Shown piece after piece: positions 1 through 10,100 of a stretch of 64,000 bases of DNA. The notes under the pieces were generated by a model that worked only from the letters and a program-made list of their open reading frames with translations, had not been told where the DNA came from and made no database searches. Source of the DNA: Pseudobacteroides cellulosolvens ATCC 35603 = DSM 2933 (GTDB lineage Bacteria > Bacillota > Clostridia > Acetivibrionales > DSM-2933). Made by a program: the position numbers and the translations under genes. Position 1 is the stretch's first letter. Each line of letters begins with the position of its first letter. The DNA lies in contig NZ_LGTC01000001.1 of assembly GCF_001262605.1 (NCBI RefSeq), positions 1,227,192-1,291,191 on the forward strand, in the 5' to 3' direction.

Positions 1-696
1 TATAAATAACATGTATTTTGTTTCATCTCCATCAATAAATCCCATTAGTCTATCATCCTTAAAAATTGCAGTTCCCATAATATGCGGGCGACTTTGTCCA
101 TTTTCTTCCTTCAAGTCAACAGCTCCAGCAATTGTACCAACACCTTTAGCTGCTAAAGAATTGGTAAATCGCCACACCTCTATATGAGGAGCATTGGAAA
201 CACTTCTTTCATTTGTAATTACATCATCCAATAAAAAAGAAGTGACTTCTTCAGTCGGCCCCTTGGCATTCAATATTTCCCTGGCACTTTTTTCTTTTGA
301 TACGAGAATATGTATATCTGAACGAGTCTCTGCATCCCTGTTGAACCAGTCTATAACTTCCAAAATTCCATCCCTTGCTATTTCCTTGCTTATTATTACC
401 ACCTTTGCATGGCTCCAGTAAATTCTCTTTCCTATTAAAGATATTTCATGTCTAACTGCATCAAATATGGTTTTTCCCTCTATGGTTACTGTTTTAGACT
501 TTGTTTGCTGCTCTTTCCCACTGGTGGTTTCTACGATTTCAACAGTAATGGTGAATTTTTCGTTTTTTCCTTTATCAATTGCAACTCCGGCAACAACTGC
601 CAACTGGTCGATTTCTCTGTAGTTCCAGCATCCCGCAGCAAGAAATGAATTCAAGAAAAAAAACATTGAAATAAGTATTATTCTTATAGTTCGCAT
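1..696 (-). CDS. gerC: Ger(x)C-family spore germination lipoprotein, C-terminus outside window
   Basis: GerC-type proteins are the lipoprotein subunit of nutrient germinant receptors in the inner spore membrane, working with GerA and GerB subunits. The reverse strand reads open for 232 codons from ATG at 696 and runs off the left edge. It starts with a hydrophobic signal ending in a lipobox (AAGC) followed by WNYREIDQLAVVAGVAID, the family's typical N-terminal motif. The start lies 5 bp after the stop of the upstream gerA copy, and a GGAGG ribosome site overlaps the end of that gene, so the two are cotranscribed. A GerB permease gene is not in the window; it may lie further left. Family assignment is confident; the germinant is unknown. 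Confidence 0.9.
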   Translation of the reverse strand, partial: MRTIRIILISMFFFLNSFLAAGCWNYREIDQLAVVAGVAIDKGKNEKFTITVEIVETTSGKEQQTKSKTVTIEGKTIFDAVRHEISLIGKRIYWSHAKVVIISKEIARDGILEVIDWFNRDAETRSDIHILVSKEKSAREILNAKGPTEEVTSFLLDDVITNERSVSNAPHIEVWRFTNSLAAKGVGTIAGAVDLKEENGQSRPHIMGTAIFKDDRLMGFIDGDETKYMLFI

Positions 697-701
697 GTAG
701 A

Positions 702-2252
702 TTATTTCCTCCTTGATCTATCCCTTGACTGTCTGACTAAATTCTTTGCCCCTATGATTTTGGGCCTTAGTGTCATGGTCCACCATGGAGCACGCACCCA
801 AACATCCTGTCCGTTATGGTTCTTTAAAGAGGTAATATTTAAAGTATAGGGAATACCAAAGGAACGAATACTCATTAGATGAATAAAAAGGGTAATGAAA
901 CCCAATACAAACCCATAAATGCCCAAAACAGAAGCTGCTATAATAAATAAATACCTTATTATCATGGTGGAGCTAATAAGGTTTTTATTCATTAGCGTTA
1001 ATATTCCGGTTAACGCTGTTATTATAACAACTGGGGCACTTACCAGCCTTGCTTCAATAGCAGCTTGCCCCAATACCAGCGTACCGACAATATTTATTGC
1101 TTCACCTATCGGCGAGGGCATTCTTGTACCAGCTTCTCTTAAAGCATCAAAAATCAGAAGCATTACAATCAGTGATAATACTGTTGGAAACGGGACACCT
1201 TCACGGGATGCTGCTATGCTTAGAAGCAAATGTGTTGGCAGCATTTCCTGATGGTATGTTGTTACAGCAAGGAATAAAGCCGGAACACTTATACCCAGTA
1301 TTGCACTTGAAGTTCTTAAAAACCTGTTAATCGTAGAAAAAATGTAGTTGTTATAGTAATCCTCATTTGACTGCGTGGTTTCCGCTAATATAAATGGGAC
1401 TGTTAGGACGAATGGACTGCCGTCAACAAATAAAGCTACCCTTCCCTCTAAGAGCTTTGCTGCTATTACATCAGGTCTTTCACTGGTACCAATCGTTTCA
1501 AAAGGAGAAAATGGCTCATCCTTTATATATTCCTGTATATAACCCGAATCCAATATTGCATCAATTTCCATCTTATCAATACGCCGCTCCAATTCATTTA
1601 CTATGCTTTCCAACGCCAATCCTTCTATATAGCATACACATGTTTTGGTCCGTGTTCTCTCTCCAAGCTCTTTAAATTTGTACTTTAGGTCAGGATTTTT
1701 AATTTTTCTTCGAATTAGAGACAGGTTATCATTTATTGATTCAGTAAACCCTTCTCTCGGTCCACGAACCACCCTTGCTGACTCTGGTTCACTTATCGGC
1801 CTTGACTTCCAGCCTTTAGAATTTATTATAATAGCTTTTTCATAACCTTCAAGTAAAAATATGGTTTCCCCTTCTATTACAGAGCTAACTATGTCACTTA
1901 AACCATCTGTTATTCTTACGTTGTTTGACACAATCACTTTATATTGCAACTCCTCTAGCAAATTCCTGATATTTATTTCTTCTGAAAGATTGTTGCTTAA
2001 AATGGGTTGAATTATATTTTCATTTAAGATTTCATTATTCACCATGCCTTCAAAGTATAAAACACAACACTTTGCTTCAGTTAAATGCTTATTTTGAAAT
2101 CTCCTTATAACCATCATTTCATCGCCTGAAAAAATTTTTTTAATTAATGAAATATTATCCTCAAGGGATTTTTTCAAGCACATATCGCTATATTTATTTT
2201 TACTATTATCCACCAATTTATTATCAATTGTTTTATTCTTTTTATCAAACAA
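702..2252 (-). CDS. GerA-family spore germination protein (second tandem copy)
   Basis: This is the A subunit of a germinant receptor: a large hydrophilic N-terminal domain (about residues 1-290) followed by a membrane domain with five or six hydrophobic segments (about 300-470) and a basic C-terminal tail. Motifs such as SRPISEPESARVVRGPREGF and DGSPFVLTVPFI are typical of GerA/SpoVAF proteins, and 516 residues is normal for the family. The start is a TTG at 2252, chosen because an AAGGGTGA ribosome site lies 6-7 bases upstream; the neighbouring copy uses the same arrangement. It is followed directly by gerC and preceded by a closely similar copy, so the receptor may have two alternative A subunits. 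Confidence 0.92.
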   Translation of the reverse strand: MFDKKNKTIDNKLVDNSKNKYSDMCLKKSLEDNISLIKKIFSGDEMMVIRRFQNKHLTEAKCCVLYFEGMVNNEILNENIIQPILSNNLSEEINIRNLLEELQYKVIVSNNVRITDGLSDIVSSVIEGETIFLLEGYEKAIIINSKGWKSRPISEPESARVVRGPREGFTESINDNLSLIRRKIKNPDLKYKFKELGERTRTKTCVCYIEGLALESIVNELERRIDKMEIDAILDSGYIQEYIKDEPFSPFETIGTSERPDVIAAKLLEGRVALFVDGSPFVLTVPFILAETTQSNEDYYNNYIFSTINRFLRTSSAILGISVPALFLAVTTYHQEMLPTHLLLSIAASREGVPFPTVLSLIVMLLIFDALREAGTRMPSPIGEAINIVGTLVLGQAAIEARLVSAPVVIITALTGILTLMNKNLISSTMIIRYLFIIAASVLGIYGFVLGFITLFIHLMSIRSFGIPYTLNITSLKNHNGQDVWVRAPWWTMTLRPKIIGAKNLVRQSRDRSRRK

Positions 2253-2331
2253 GCTTTATCACCCTTAAACGTTATTCCTTATTTTGTCCAAGTTGTTTGA
2301 AAATATTAATAATAGCTGTTTATTGTACTAA

Positions 2332-3882
2332 TTATTTCTTATTGGATTTTCCTCTTGATTGCCTGACTAGATTCTTTGCCCCTATGATTTTCGGCCTTAG
2401 TGTCATAGTCCACCAGGGAGCACGTATCCATATATCCTGACCATTATGGTTTTTTAAAGAGGTAAGGCCTAAAGTATACGGAACACCAAAGGAACGAATA
2501 CTCATTAAATGAATAAGCAGGGCTATAAACCCCAATATGAACCCATAAATACCCAAAACAGAAGTTGCTATTATGAATAAAAACCTGAATATCATAGCCA
2601 TTGTGATAAGGTTTTTATTCATAAGTGTTAATATGCCAGTTAATGCTGTTATTATAACAACTGGTGCACTTACCAGTTTTGCTTCAACAGCAGCTTGCCC
2701 CAATACCAGCGTACCAACAATGTTCATTGCCTCACCTATAGTTGAAGGCATTCTTGCACCAGCTTCTCTTAATACATCAAAAATAAGAAGCATGCCAATA
2801 AGTGATAATACCGTTGGAAACGGAACTCCTTCACGTGAAGCAGCTATACTAAGAAGCAAATGAGTGGGCAGCATTTCCTGATGATATGTCGTTACCGCAA
2901 GGAATAAAGATGGAATACTTATTCCCAGTATTGTGCTTGATGTCCTAAAAATCCTGTTAATTGTAGAAAAAATATAATTGTTATAGTAATCCTCATTTGA
3001 CTGGGTAGCCTCTGCCAATACAAACGGTACTGTAAGGACAAAAGGACTGCCGTCAACAAATAAAGCCACCCTTCCTTCCAACAGCTTTGCTGCTATTACA
3101 TCTGGTCTTTCACTGGCACCTATAGTTTCAAAAGGAGAAAATGGCTCATCCCTTATATATTCCTGTATATAACCAGAATCCAGTATTGCATCAATTTCCA
3201 TCTTGTCAAGTCGTCGCTCCAATTCATTAATTATGCTTTCCAACGCTAATCCTTCTATATAGCAGATACATATTTTTGTCCTTGTTCTCTCTCCAAGCTC
3301 TTTAAATCTGTACTTCATATCAGGATTTTTAATTTTTCGCCGAATTAAAGACAGGTTATCATTTATTGATTCAGTAAACCCTTCTCTCGGTCCACGAACC
3401 ACCCTTGCTGATTGAGGTTCACTTATTGGCCTTGACTTCCAGCCTTTAGAATTTATTATCATGGCTATGTTATAGCCTTCAAGTAAAAATATGGTATCCC
3501 CATCTATTACAGAGCTGACTATGTTGTCTAAACCATCTGTTATTTTTACATTGTTTGATGCAATTACCTTACATTGCAATTCCTCCAGCAAATTTCCGGA
3601 ATTTATTTCTTCTGCCAGGTTGTTGCTCAAAATGGGTTGAATTATATTTTCATTTAAGATTTCATTATTCACCATACCTTCAAAATATAAAACACAACAC
3701 TTTGCTTCCTCTAAATGCTTATTTTGAAATCTCCTTGTAACCAGCATTTCATCACCTGAAAAGATATTTTGAATTAATGAAATATTATCTTCAAGAGATT
3801 TTTTCAGGCACATATTGCTATATTTATTTTTACTGTTATCCACCGATTTATTAGCTATTGTTTTATTCTTTTTTCCAAACAA
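2332..3882 (-). CDS. GerA-family spore germination protein (first tandem copy)
   Basis: This is a 516-residue GerA subunit, identical in length to its downstream neighbour and differing only by scattered substitutions, for example SEPQSARVV here against SEPESARVV there. The domain order is the same: soluble N-terminal half, then a multi-spanning membrane domain, then a basic tail. It also starts with TTG after AAGGGTGA. The divergence is spread along the gene rather than clustered, which suggests an old duplication with both copies under selection. Only 60 bp separate it from the esterase upstream, so transcription could also come through from that gene. A ligand difference between the two copies is possible but not visible in the sequence. 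Confidence 0.92.
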   Translation of the reverse strand: MFGKKNKTIANKSVDNSKNKYSNMCLKKSLEDNISLIQNIFSGDEMLVTRRFQNKHLEEAKCCVLYFEGMVNNEILNENIIQPILSNNLAEEINSGNLLEELQCKVIASNNVKITDGLDNIVSSVIDGDTIFLLEGYNIAMIINSKGWKSRPISEPQSARVVRGPREGFTESINDNLSLIRRKIKNPDMKYRFKELGERTRTKICICYIEGLALESIINELERRLDKMEIDAILDSGYIQEYIRDEPFSPFETIGASERPDVIAAKLLEGRVALFVDGSPFVLTVPFVLAEATQSNEDYYNNYIFSTINRIFRTSSTILGISIPSLFLAVTTYHQEMLPTHLLLSIAASREGVPFPTVLSLIGMLLIFDVLREAGARMPSTIGEAMNIVGTLVLGQAAVEAKLVSAPVVIITALTGILTLMNKNLITMAMIFRFLFIIATSVLGIYGFILGFIALLIHLMSIRSFGVPYTLGLTSLKNHNGQDIWIRAPWWTMTLRPKIIGAKNLVRQSRGKSNKK

Positions 3883-3942
3883 GCTTTATCACCCTTAAAT
3901 GTTATTCCTTATTTTGCCCAAGTTGTTTGAAAATATTAATTC

Positions 3943-4902
3943 TTATTGTTCTGCAAAATAATGCTCTACCGCAAACTTAAATGAATTCACCAAAAAAGCT
4001 GTAGCCTTCCTGCTTACCTCAGCTTTGGGACACATCTGATCAAAAGCATGATAACAGCCCTTATATATTTCAAACGCAACGGGAACGCCGGCTTTTTTTA
4101 AATTTTCTACATATTGAATGGTTTCATCCCTAAATGGCTCCAATTCGCCAACAAAGGTTAATGTCGGAGGGAGCTTGCTGTAATCCAGTGCTCTGGCAGG
4201 TGCTGCATAGCAAGGCACATCATGACTGCCGAATAATTTCCCAAGATATAGTTTCCAGGCATAATAGTTGGATTTGGAGTTCCATACAGGTGCGTTATTG
4301 TCCTTTGCAGATTCACTAGTCATTCGATCGTCCAACATTGGATATAATGGCATTTGAAATGCAACAGATACTTCCCCCTTATCCCTTGCATAAAGGGTGA
4401 GGGAAGCTGTTAATCCTCCTCCCGCACTGTCACCACCTACCATCAACTGGTTATCCTTGATTCCCAATTCTTTTACGTGGTTCTTCATCCATAAAAGTGC
4501 ATCATAGCAGTCTTCTATGGCAGCTGGATATGGTGCTTCAATGGACATGCGATAATCTGGAGCTATAACTACACAATTGCTTACTTCAATCAGCTTTTTT
4601 GCAATTGTCTTTGCCTGCTCAGGAAAGCCAATTGCATACCCTCCTCCATGCAGCCAGAGAACTCCCGGAACATTTTCTTCGGGCTTAAGCGGCTTAAATA
4701 CACAAACACGCATATTTGAACCGTCTTTACGAGGAATGTATTTTTCGGAGAATTGTATGGTATCATCTTTTACCTTAAATTTTATCTTACAAAGCTTACT
4801 AAATAGTCTCAATCTTGATTCAGTAAAAGTGCTGTTAAATATCTTAAAGATTCTTCCCATAGTTCTTAAATCCTTATCAATCATACTGCTTTTTATTTTC
4901 AT
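3943..4902 (-). CDS. Alpha/beta hydrolase, hormone-sensitive-lipase type esterase
   Basis: This 319-residue protein is probably a carboxylesterase of the HSL/family IV group. It has the oxyanion-hole motif HGGG (in WLHGGGYAIG), the nucleophile motif GDSAGG, a likely catalytic Asp in EPFRDE and a His in CYHAFD near the C-terminus. No signal peptide is seen, so it is cytoplasmic. The ATG at 4902 is preferred over an upstream in-frame ATG because GGAGG lies 8 bases before it. It follows the TetR regulator by 50 bp on the same strand and is probably controlled by it. The substrate is unknown; short-chain acyl esters are usual for the family. Confidence 0.85.
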   Translation of the reverse strand: MKIKSSMIDKDLRTMGRIFKIFNSTFTESRLRLFSKLCKIKFKVKDDTIQFSEKYIPRKDGSNMRVCVFKPLKPEENVPGVLWLHGGGYAIGFPEQAKTIAKKLIEVSNCVVIAPDYRMSIEAPYPAAIEDCYDALLWMKNHVKELGIKDNQLMVGGDSAGGGLTASLTLYARDKGEVSVAFQMPLYPMLDDRMTSESAKDNNAPVWNSKSNYYAWKLYLGKLFGSHDVPCYAAPARALDYSKLPPTLTFVGELEPFRDETIQYVENLKKAGVPVAFEIYKGCYHAFDQMCPKAEVSRKATAFLVNSFKFAVEHYFAEQ

Positions 4903-4952
4903 ATTCTCTTCCTCCAATTTTAATATGTTAAAAAACAAGCAGTAATAATCAT

Positions 4953-5528
4953 TTAGGAATAAAAACCAGAAACACCTTTGAAAATTATTTTTGAAATAAG
5001 TTCAGACATTTTTTCGGTTGGTTCGGTAATACCGTCCTGTAGCCATTTTTGCACTATGCTTAAAGCACCTGTAACAGCAAAGCACTGTAAATACTTTGAA
5101 GTACTTTCATCAATACTGGGGTTGTTATGAATATCTGAGATCGTTTTTTGCTGTGCAAGGGACATGATTTCTCTATGAAAATTGGAATTGCCGTTTTCAC
5201 TAAGTAAAGTTTTAAATAGGTCGGCATTCTTTGCTATATAATCAAGTATCTGGCTCATTGCTTGTGCTGTTTGTTCTGTATGTTTTGAAAAAGCATCATT
5301 GGAGAGGTGCTTCTTAAGTTCTGAAATCACTTCCTGTTCAAGCTGCTTAAGCAAATCATACTGGTCAGTATAATGAGCATAAAATGTACTTCTGTTGATA
5401 TCAGCGGCTTCACATAACATTTTTACCGATATCTTTGAGATTGGATTTTCTCTCATTAACTCAACAAGGCTTTTCTTCAGCAACATTTTTGTAATTTTTA
5501 CTCTTTGGTCAGCTTTTTCACTTTTCAT
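4953..5528 (-). CDS. TetR/AcrR-family transcriptional regulator
   Basis: This 191-residue protein has an N-terminal helix-turn-helix typical of TetR proteins (residues about 8-55: KMLCEAADINRSTFYAHYTD, with the recognition-helix pattern INRSTFYAHY) and a helical C-terminal ligand or dimerisation domain. It is the first gene of a short transcription unit with the esterase 50 bp downstream, which suggests autoregulation and control of that enzyme. The sensed ligand cannot be inferred. Confidence 0.88.
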   Translation of the reverse strand: MKSEKADQRVKITKMLLKKSLVELMRENPISKISVKMLCEAADINRSTFYAHYTDQYDLLKQLEQEVISELKKHLSNDAFSKHTEQTAQAMSQILDYIAKNADLFKTLLSENGNSNFHREIMSLAQQKTISDIHNNPSIDESTSKYLQCFAVTGALSIVQKWLQDGITEPTEKMSELISKIIFKGVSGFYS

Positions 5529-5577
5529 GACGACTCCTTAATAATAAAATTGGTTTAAAGACCATGTTTAGATATTA

Positions 5578-5610
5578 ACACAGGCACCCCCATGGTGGGA
5601 ATGCCTGTGT
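5578..5610 (-). terminator. Inverted-repeat hairpin between the cyclase pseudogene and tetR
   Basis: A 9-bp perfect stem (ACACAGGCA at 5578-5586 against TGCCTGTGT at 5602-5610) encloses a G/C-rich loop. It lies downstream of the diguanylate cyclase and upstream of tetR. There is no strong T run, so it could be a weak terminator or an operator for the TetR protein. Confidence 0.45.
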
Positions 5611-5672
5611 GGTAACAAAACAATAATTTATTTTAGTTCAGGGGGTGCATCGGATATGAATAACATGTAAAA

Positions 5673-6796
5673 TTAATAATAATTTTTGCATAATCCGACA
5701 CCATTCTTTCCGGATTTTTTCACTTTATACATGGTTTCATCAGCTGCTTTTATTATATTCTCCCATGAGTCCCCATTGTCAGGAAAAACTGCAATTCCCA
5801 TGCTAGCTCCCATCAAGATAGTATTATCCATTATTTCCAGAGGCTTTTTCAGTGATTCGAGAATTCTTAAGCCGAGACTGTGCACTAAAGATGCTTCGGC
5901 AATATCATTTATTACTATAACAAATTCATCCCCGCCAATACGACAAATGGTATCGTTAGCTCTTGTCAAGGAAGCTATTCTTTTTGCAATAGTGCACAAA
6001 ACCTTATCCCCCAATTCATGCCATACTCATCATTGATTTCTTTAAAACCGTCAAGATCAATAAAAATAACTGAATATTTTAAATTGTTTGTTACTGCCAT
6101 TTCATGAATTTTTTCAAGGTGCTCTTCCAATAGCATTCTATTTCCTACACCTGTCAGTCTATCTTTGTGAGCCAGTTCATAATTGCTGATGCTTTTTTCA
6201 TATATTTCTCTTTGGTTTCTAAGAAGCCTTTCAACTGTGCCGGGTATAAATAACATCAAGAAGCCACACAAGAGAATATAAATGGTTCTATAAGCTTGAC
6301 CAAAAATATTGCAACTGCTTAATTCCTTAGTTACTACAGGATCAAAATAAGGGGATGCAAATGCATATAATATGTCCATAGAGATAGCTGTCAGCAATGT
6401 TGAGTAAATAATAAGCCGACGGTCCAATCTTAAAGAAGCCAGAAATATAATGCAGGGATAAACCAAAATTGTTGCTGTGGTCACCGGAACAAGAGGTGTA
6501 TGAAAGTATGTATCAATAGCATTATATAATGTAAGAGCCATTACATCAACTGTTGCCGAGGTATAACGAATCCACCCATAATAAAGTTTCTTTCTTATAA
6601 AATAAGTTATGATTAAATTATACAAAAGGGCACATAGGGATAAAATCATTCCAAAAAGCCCGCTGATTCCATCTTGAAAAAAATATACAATCGCAGCAAG
6701 AAAAAAAGCAAGACTATATAAAGCCCATCTAAAAATCCACGCAATTTTTTCTCCACGCCCAGCCTCATTTTGCAAAAGTGCTTTATAAATATCCAT
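5673..6796 (-). pseudogene. Membrane diguanylate cyclase (GGDEF), frameshifted
   Basis: The N-terminal part (start 6796) has about six hydrophobic segments, then the start of a GGDEF domain (KDRLTGVGNR, FIDLDGFKEINDEYG). The reading frame then fails near 6021 and the rest of the domain continues one frame over from about 6014 to 5673. That second part contains an intact active site (RIGGDEF) and a product-inhibition I-site RAND exactly five residues before it. The DNA there reads TATGGCATGAATTGGGG; restoring one base gives the expected YGHELGD, so one nucleotide (perhaps a third G) is missing. If real, the cyclase is dead; if a sequencing error, this is a normal membrane c-di-GMP synthase of about 374 residues. 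It would make the ligand of the PilZ domain encoded at 13.9-19.5 kb. Confidence 0.85.
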
Positions 6797-7007
6797 ATCG
6801 TTTCCAATTCACCATAATCTATTATTTTTTTAATACATATAAATTTCAGACTTAAACTATTTCTTAAATTATATATCGGAACTTAAGCATAATAGATTAA
6901 TCATTCCATATATGGATTTCAAAATTTAAAATTTTTAATTTTTGATTATAAACCAACACATCTGCAAAATGTGTTGTAGTACGCACAATATTAAACTATT
7001 CTGTTGG

Positions 7008-7036
7008 TTGTAACACATCACCATGTATATTATAAT
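7008..7036 (+). promoter_or_regulatory. Probable sigma-A promoter of the MMPL exporter
   Basis: TTGTAA (7008-7013), a 17-base spacer and a perfect TATAAT (7031-7036) lie about 80 bases upstream of the exporter start. Confidence 0.65.
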
Positions 7037-7047
7037 ACATTTATGGG

Positions 7048-7074
7048 TTTTAAACAACATTGTGTTGTTTAAAA
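7048..7074 (+). promoter_or_regulatory. 27-bp palindrome, probable repressor operator
   Basis: Twelve-base arms (TTTTAAACAACA and TGTTGTTTAAAA) flank a 3-base centre. It sits just downstream of the -10 box at 7031, covering the likely transcription start or early leader, where a dimeric repressor would block the exporter gene. Related TGTGTTGT words occur at 6970-6978 and, inverted, as AACACATC near 7012. Confidence 0.6.
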
Positions 7075-7116
7075 TTATTTTTTAATATAAAGAAACTAAA
7101 AAGAGGAGTAGTGATG

Positions 7117-10100
7117 ATGAGAAAAATTATTAAAGCTCGTTGGATAATTTTTTCACTTTGGCTTATTGCAACCATAGTGCTTACAGTAATTCAGCCTGAT
7201 ATTAATGCAATACTAAGGCATAGGGGTCAGCAAGGCCTGGATAAAAATAGTTCTTCAGTAATTGCAGATTCAATATTAAGTAAGATGGAGGTTTCTAAAG
7301 GTAACAATAACATTATCGTTTTTTATGATAAAGATAAAATTTCCGATGATGAAATGAAAAAAATCGGTGATGGCGTAAACGCAATCAGGGATAGCAGTTC
7401 TGAGCTGGGTCTTGATAAGATAATGGATCCTTTTAGTATACCAGAGGCTAAAAGTTCCTTAATTTCAAAAGATGGTACCACACTGATGGTAAGCTTTAAG
7501 CTTGACAAAGGATCAAAAGAAATAGATGATGTTAAAAAAGCCTTTGATAGTAAACTTAAAGATGTAGGTGTAGAGCACTACCTTACAGGAGAAGACTTTT
7601 TAGGTAATGATTATCTGAAAGCAGCTTTATCCGGGGTAGAAAAGAGTGCTGCATTGACGGTTATATTTATTTTAATAGTACTTATAATCATGTTTAGAGC
7701 AGTGGTTACCCCTTTGGTATCCTTGCTGGCAGTGGCGTTTTCCTACCTGTGTTCCATGGGAATTGCAGCACAGTTAATTGACAAAGCAAATTTCCCCATA
7801 ACGAGCCTTACACAAGTACTCCTTGTGCTTATACTTTTTGGTATAGGAACAGACTATAACATACTCCTATTTAATCGATTCAGGGAAGAACTATCCCAAG
7901 GCTGCTCTATCGATGATGCTATAATAAACACATATAAAACTGCTGGAAAAACAATTGCATATAGTATACTTACTGTATTGATAGCCTTCTTCAGTCTTAT
8001 ATTTTCCGAATCACCCATTTATAAATCTGGTATAGTTGTTGTAATCGGTGCAGCAATTCTATTGCTTGAAATTATGACCTTGACACCTTTTATAATGAAG
8101 GTTTTAGGCAACAAGCTATTTTGGCCGTCAAAGAATGCTGCAGGCCACAAGGAAAGCAAAATGTGGCATAAAATATCCTCTGCTTCAATTAAACATCCGG
8201 CTATTTCCGTTTTTATCATAGCTCTGATTATCATACCAACGGTTTATTTCAATCAACAAAAGCTAAACTTTGACACCATTAAAGAGCTTGGGGATACTCA
8301 ACCCTCATCTAAAGCCTTTAATATAGTTGCAGAGCATTTCGGCAAGGGCCAGGCAATGCCCGCTAATGTTGTTATTGAAAGTACTAAAGCCCTTGATAAT
8401 AATGAGGCTCTTTCAGTAATTGATAACTTGACTGAGAGACTCAAGAAAATTAAGGGTGTACACCAGGTGTCTTCAGTAACTCAGCCAGAGGGTAAACAAA
8501 TTGATAATTTTTATATTGGAAGTCAGGTAGAAACTGTCACTGGAGGCTTGTCAAAAACCAAGGACGGTGTCGGTCAAATATATGATGGATTGAAACTTGC
8601 TCAAGATAAGCTTGGCACAGCAGACTTTTCCCAGGTAAGTAAAATGATTGACGGTACCGCACAGCTTCAAAACGGTATGGCTTCTTTAACTAATGGACTA
8701 AAGCAGATTCAATCAGGTTTATCTGGCAGCTCAAGCAATTCAGAAACAATAGGTAACGGCATAGCTGCCATAGAAACCAATCTCTCAAAAATGAGCAGTG
8801 GAGTTAAGCTATTATCTGATAATTATAAAAAAATGCAGGCAGGTTTCAAAGAGATGGGTGCCCACTATCAAGGTTCTGCACAGGCTCTACTCGGTGTAAA
8901 AAGCACACTTTCTCAGATGAAATCTATGGTAGATACCTTAGGAATAAATTATTCAAATTCTGCATCTGATCCAAGTTATCTTGGATTAAAACAAACCATA
9001 GATAAGTTACTTGAATCACTAAGTCAAATTACGCCTGAAGGAATAAAAGCATTAAATGAAAATTACAACAATGCCACTTTAGGTTTTGACACAGCCAACA
9101 AGAGCTTGTCGGAAATAAGCAGCGGTTTATCCCAAATGGCTGCTGGATTAAAGAAGCTTGAAGGAGGCCTTGGTAAAGCATCTTCAGGAATCGGCACCAT
9201 AGTTACCAATATGGATAATATAACAAATGGACTTGGAGAGATGAAATCTGGCCAGCAGCAGCTTGTTTCAGGGCTCAATGGATTTGGCACCTTTGGAAGC
9301 AAGCTATCCGATGTAAACAAAGGATTAAAACAAATTTCTGATGGAATTGGACAGACTAATGGATTCCTTTCACAGCTCAATACAAATAAAACATTCTACA
9401 TTCCAAAGGAAGCTTTAACTGATGACGGATTTAAGAAATCTTTTGATATGTTCATGTCCAGTGATAGAACCATTACCAAGATGATGATTGTTCTAAATGA
9501 CGACCCATATTCAGAGGAAGCTTTAAATACTGTAAAAGAAATAAATGAAGCATTAGCTACCGGACTTAAAGGATCAGTTCTTTCCAATGCAAAGTATGGA
9601 GTGTCCGGACCAAGTGCAATGACCGGCGATATGAATGATACACTAAAAAGGGACCTTAATAGAATGATAGTAATAGTACTTATCGGAGTATTCCTCGTAC
9701 TACTTCTTGTCATAAGATCCTTATGGATACCGGTTTTCATAACAGCATCCCTTTTGGGCTCATACTATGCAGCAATGTTTGTGTTAAACAATGTGTTCTT
9801 AAATATGATGGGATTAGATGGTGTTTCCTCGTATGTTCCATTCTTCTCCTTCATAATAATTGTAGCTTTGGGTGTTGACTATAGTATATTCCTGATGATG
9901 CGTTATAAGGAATACCCTCATATGTCCCCAACAGAAGCAATAGTTATGGCTTCCAAGCATATAGGCGGAGTGGTAACATCAGCAGCCATAATTCTCGGAG
10001 GAACCTTTGCAACACTCATGCCTTCAGGATTAACACTTTTATCCCAATTGGCCATAGCCGTTATTGTCGGACTCATAGTACTTTGCTTCATAATGCTTCC

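Larger units (their letters stand above)
702..3940 (-). repeat. Tandem duplication of gerA plus leader, period 1630 bp
   Basis: The two gerA genes are exactly 1630 bp apart. The homology continues into the non-coding leader: the roughly 55 bases upstream of each start (2253-2310 and 3883-3940) are almost the same, including AAGCTTTATCACCCTTAAA and AAGTTGTTTGAAAATATTAAT. The copied unit therefore carried its own ribosome site and leader. Confidence 0.9.

Noticed and set aside
919..1330. Open plus-strand frames of up to 110 codons opposite the gerA copies
   Set aside because: They are shadows of the GerA membrane region: hydrophobic, without ribosome sites, and repeated opposite the second gerA copy as expected.
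6797..7016. Local transfer RNA or small RNA
   Set aside because: No cloverleaf, anticodon stem or terminator was found there or elsewhere in the window.
6840..7060. A possible riboswitch between the cyclase and the exporter
   Set aside because: The sequence shows promoter boxes and inverted words but no recognisable c-di-GMP (GEMM) or other riboswitch core.
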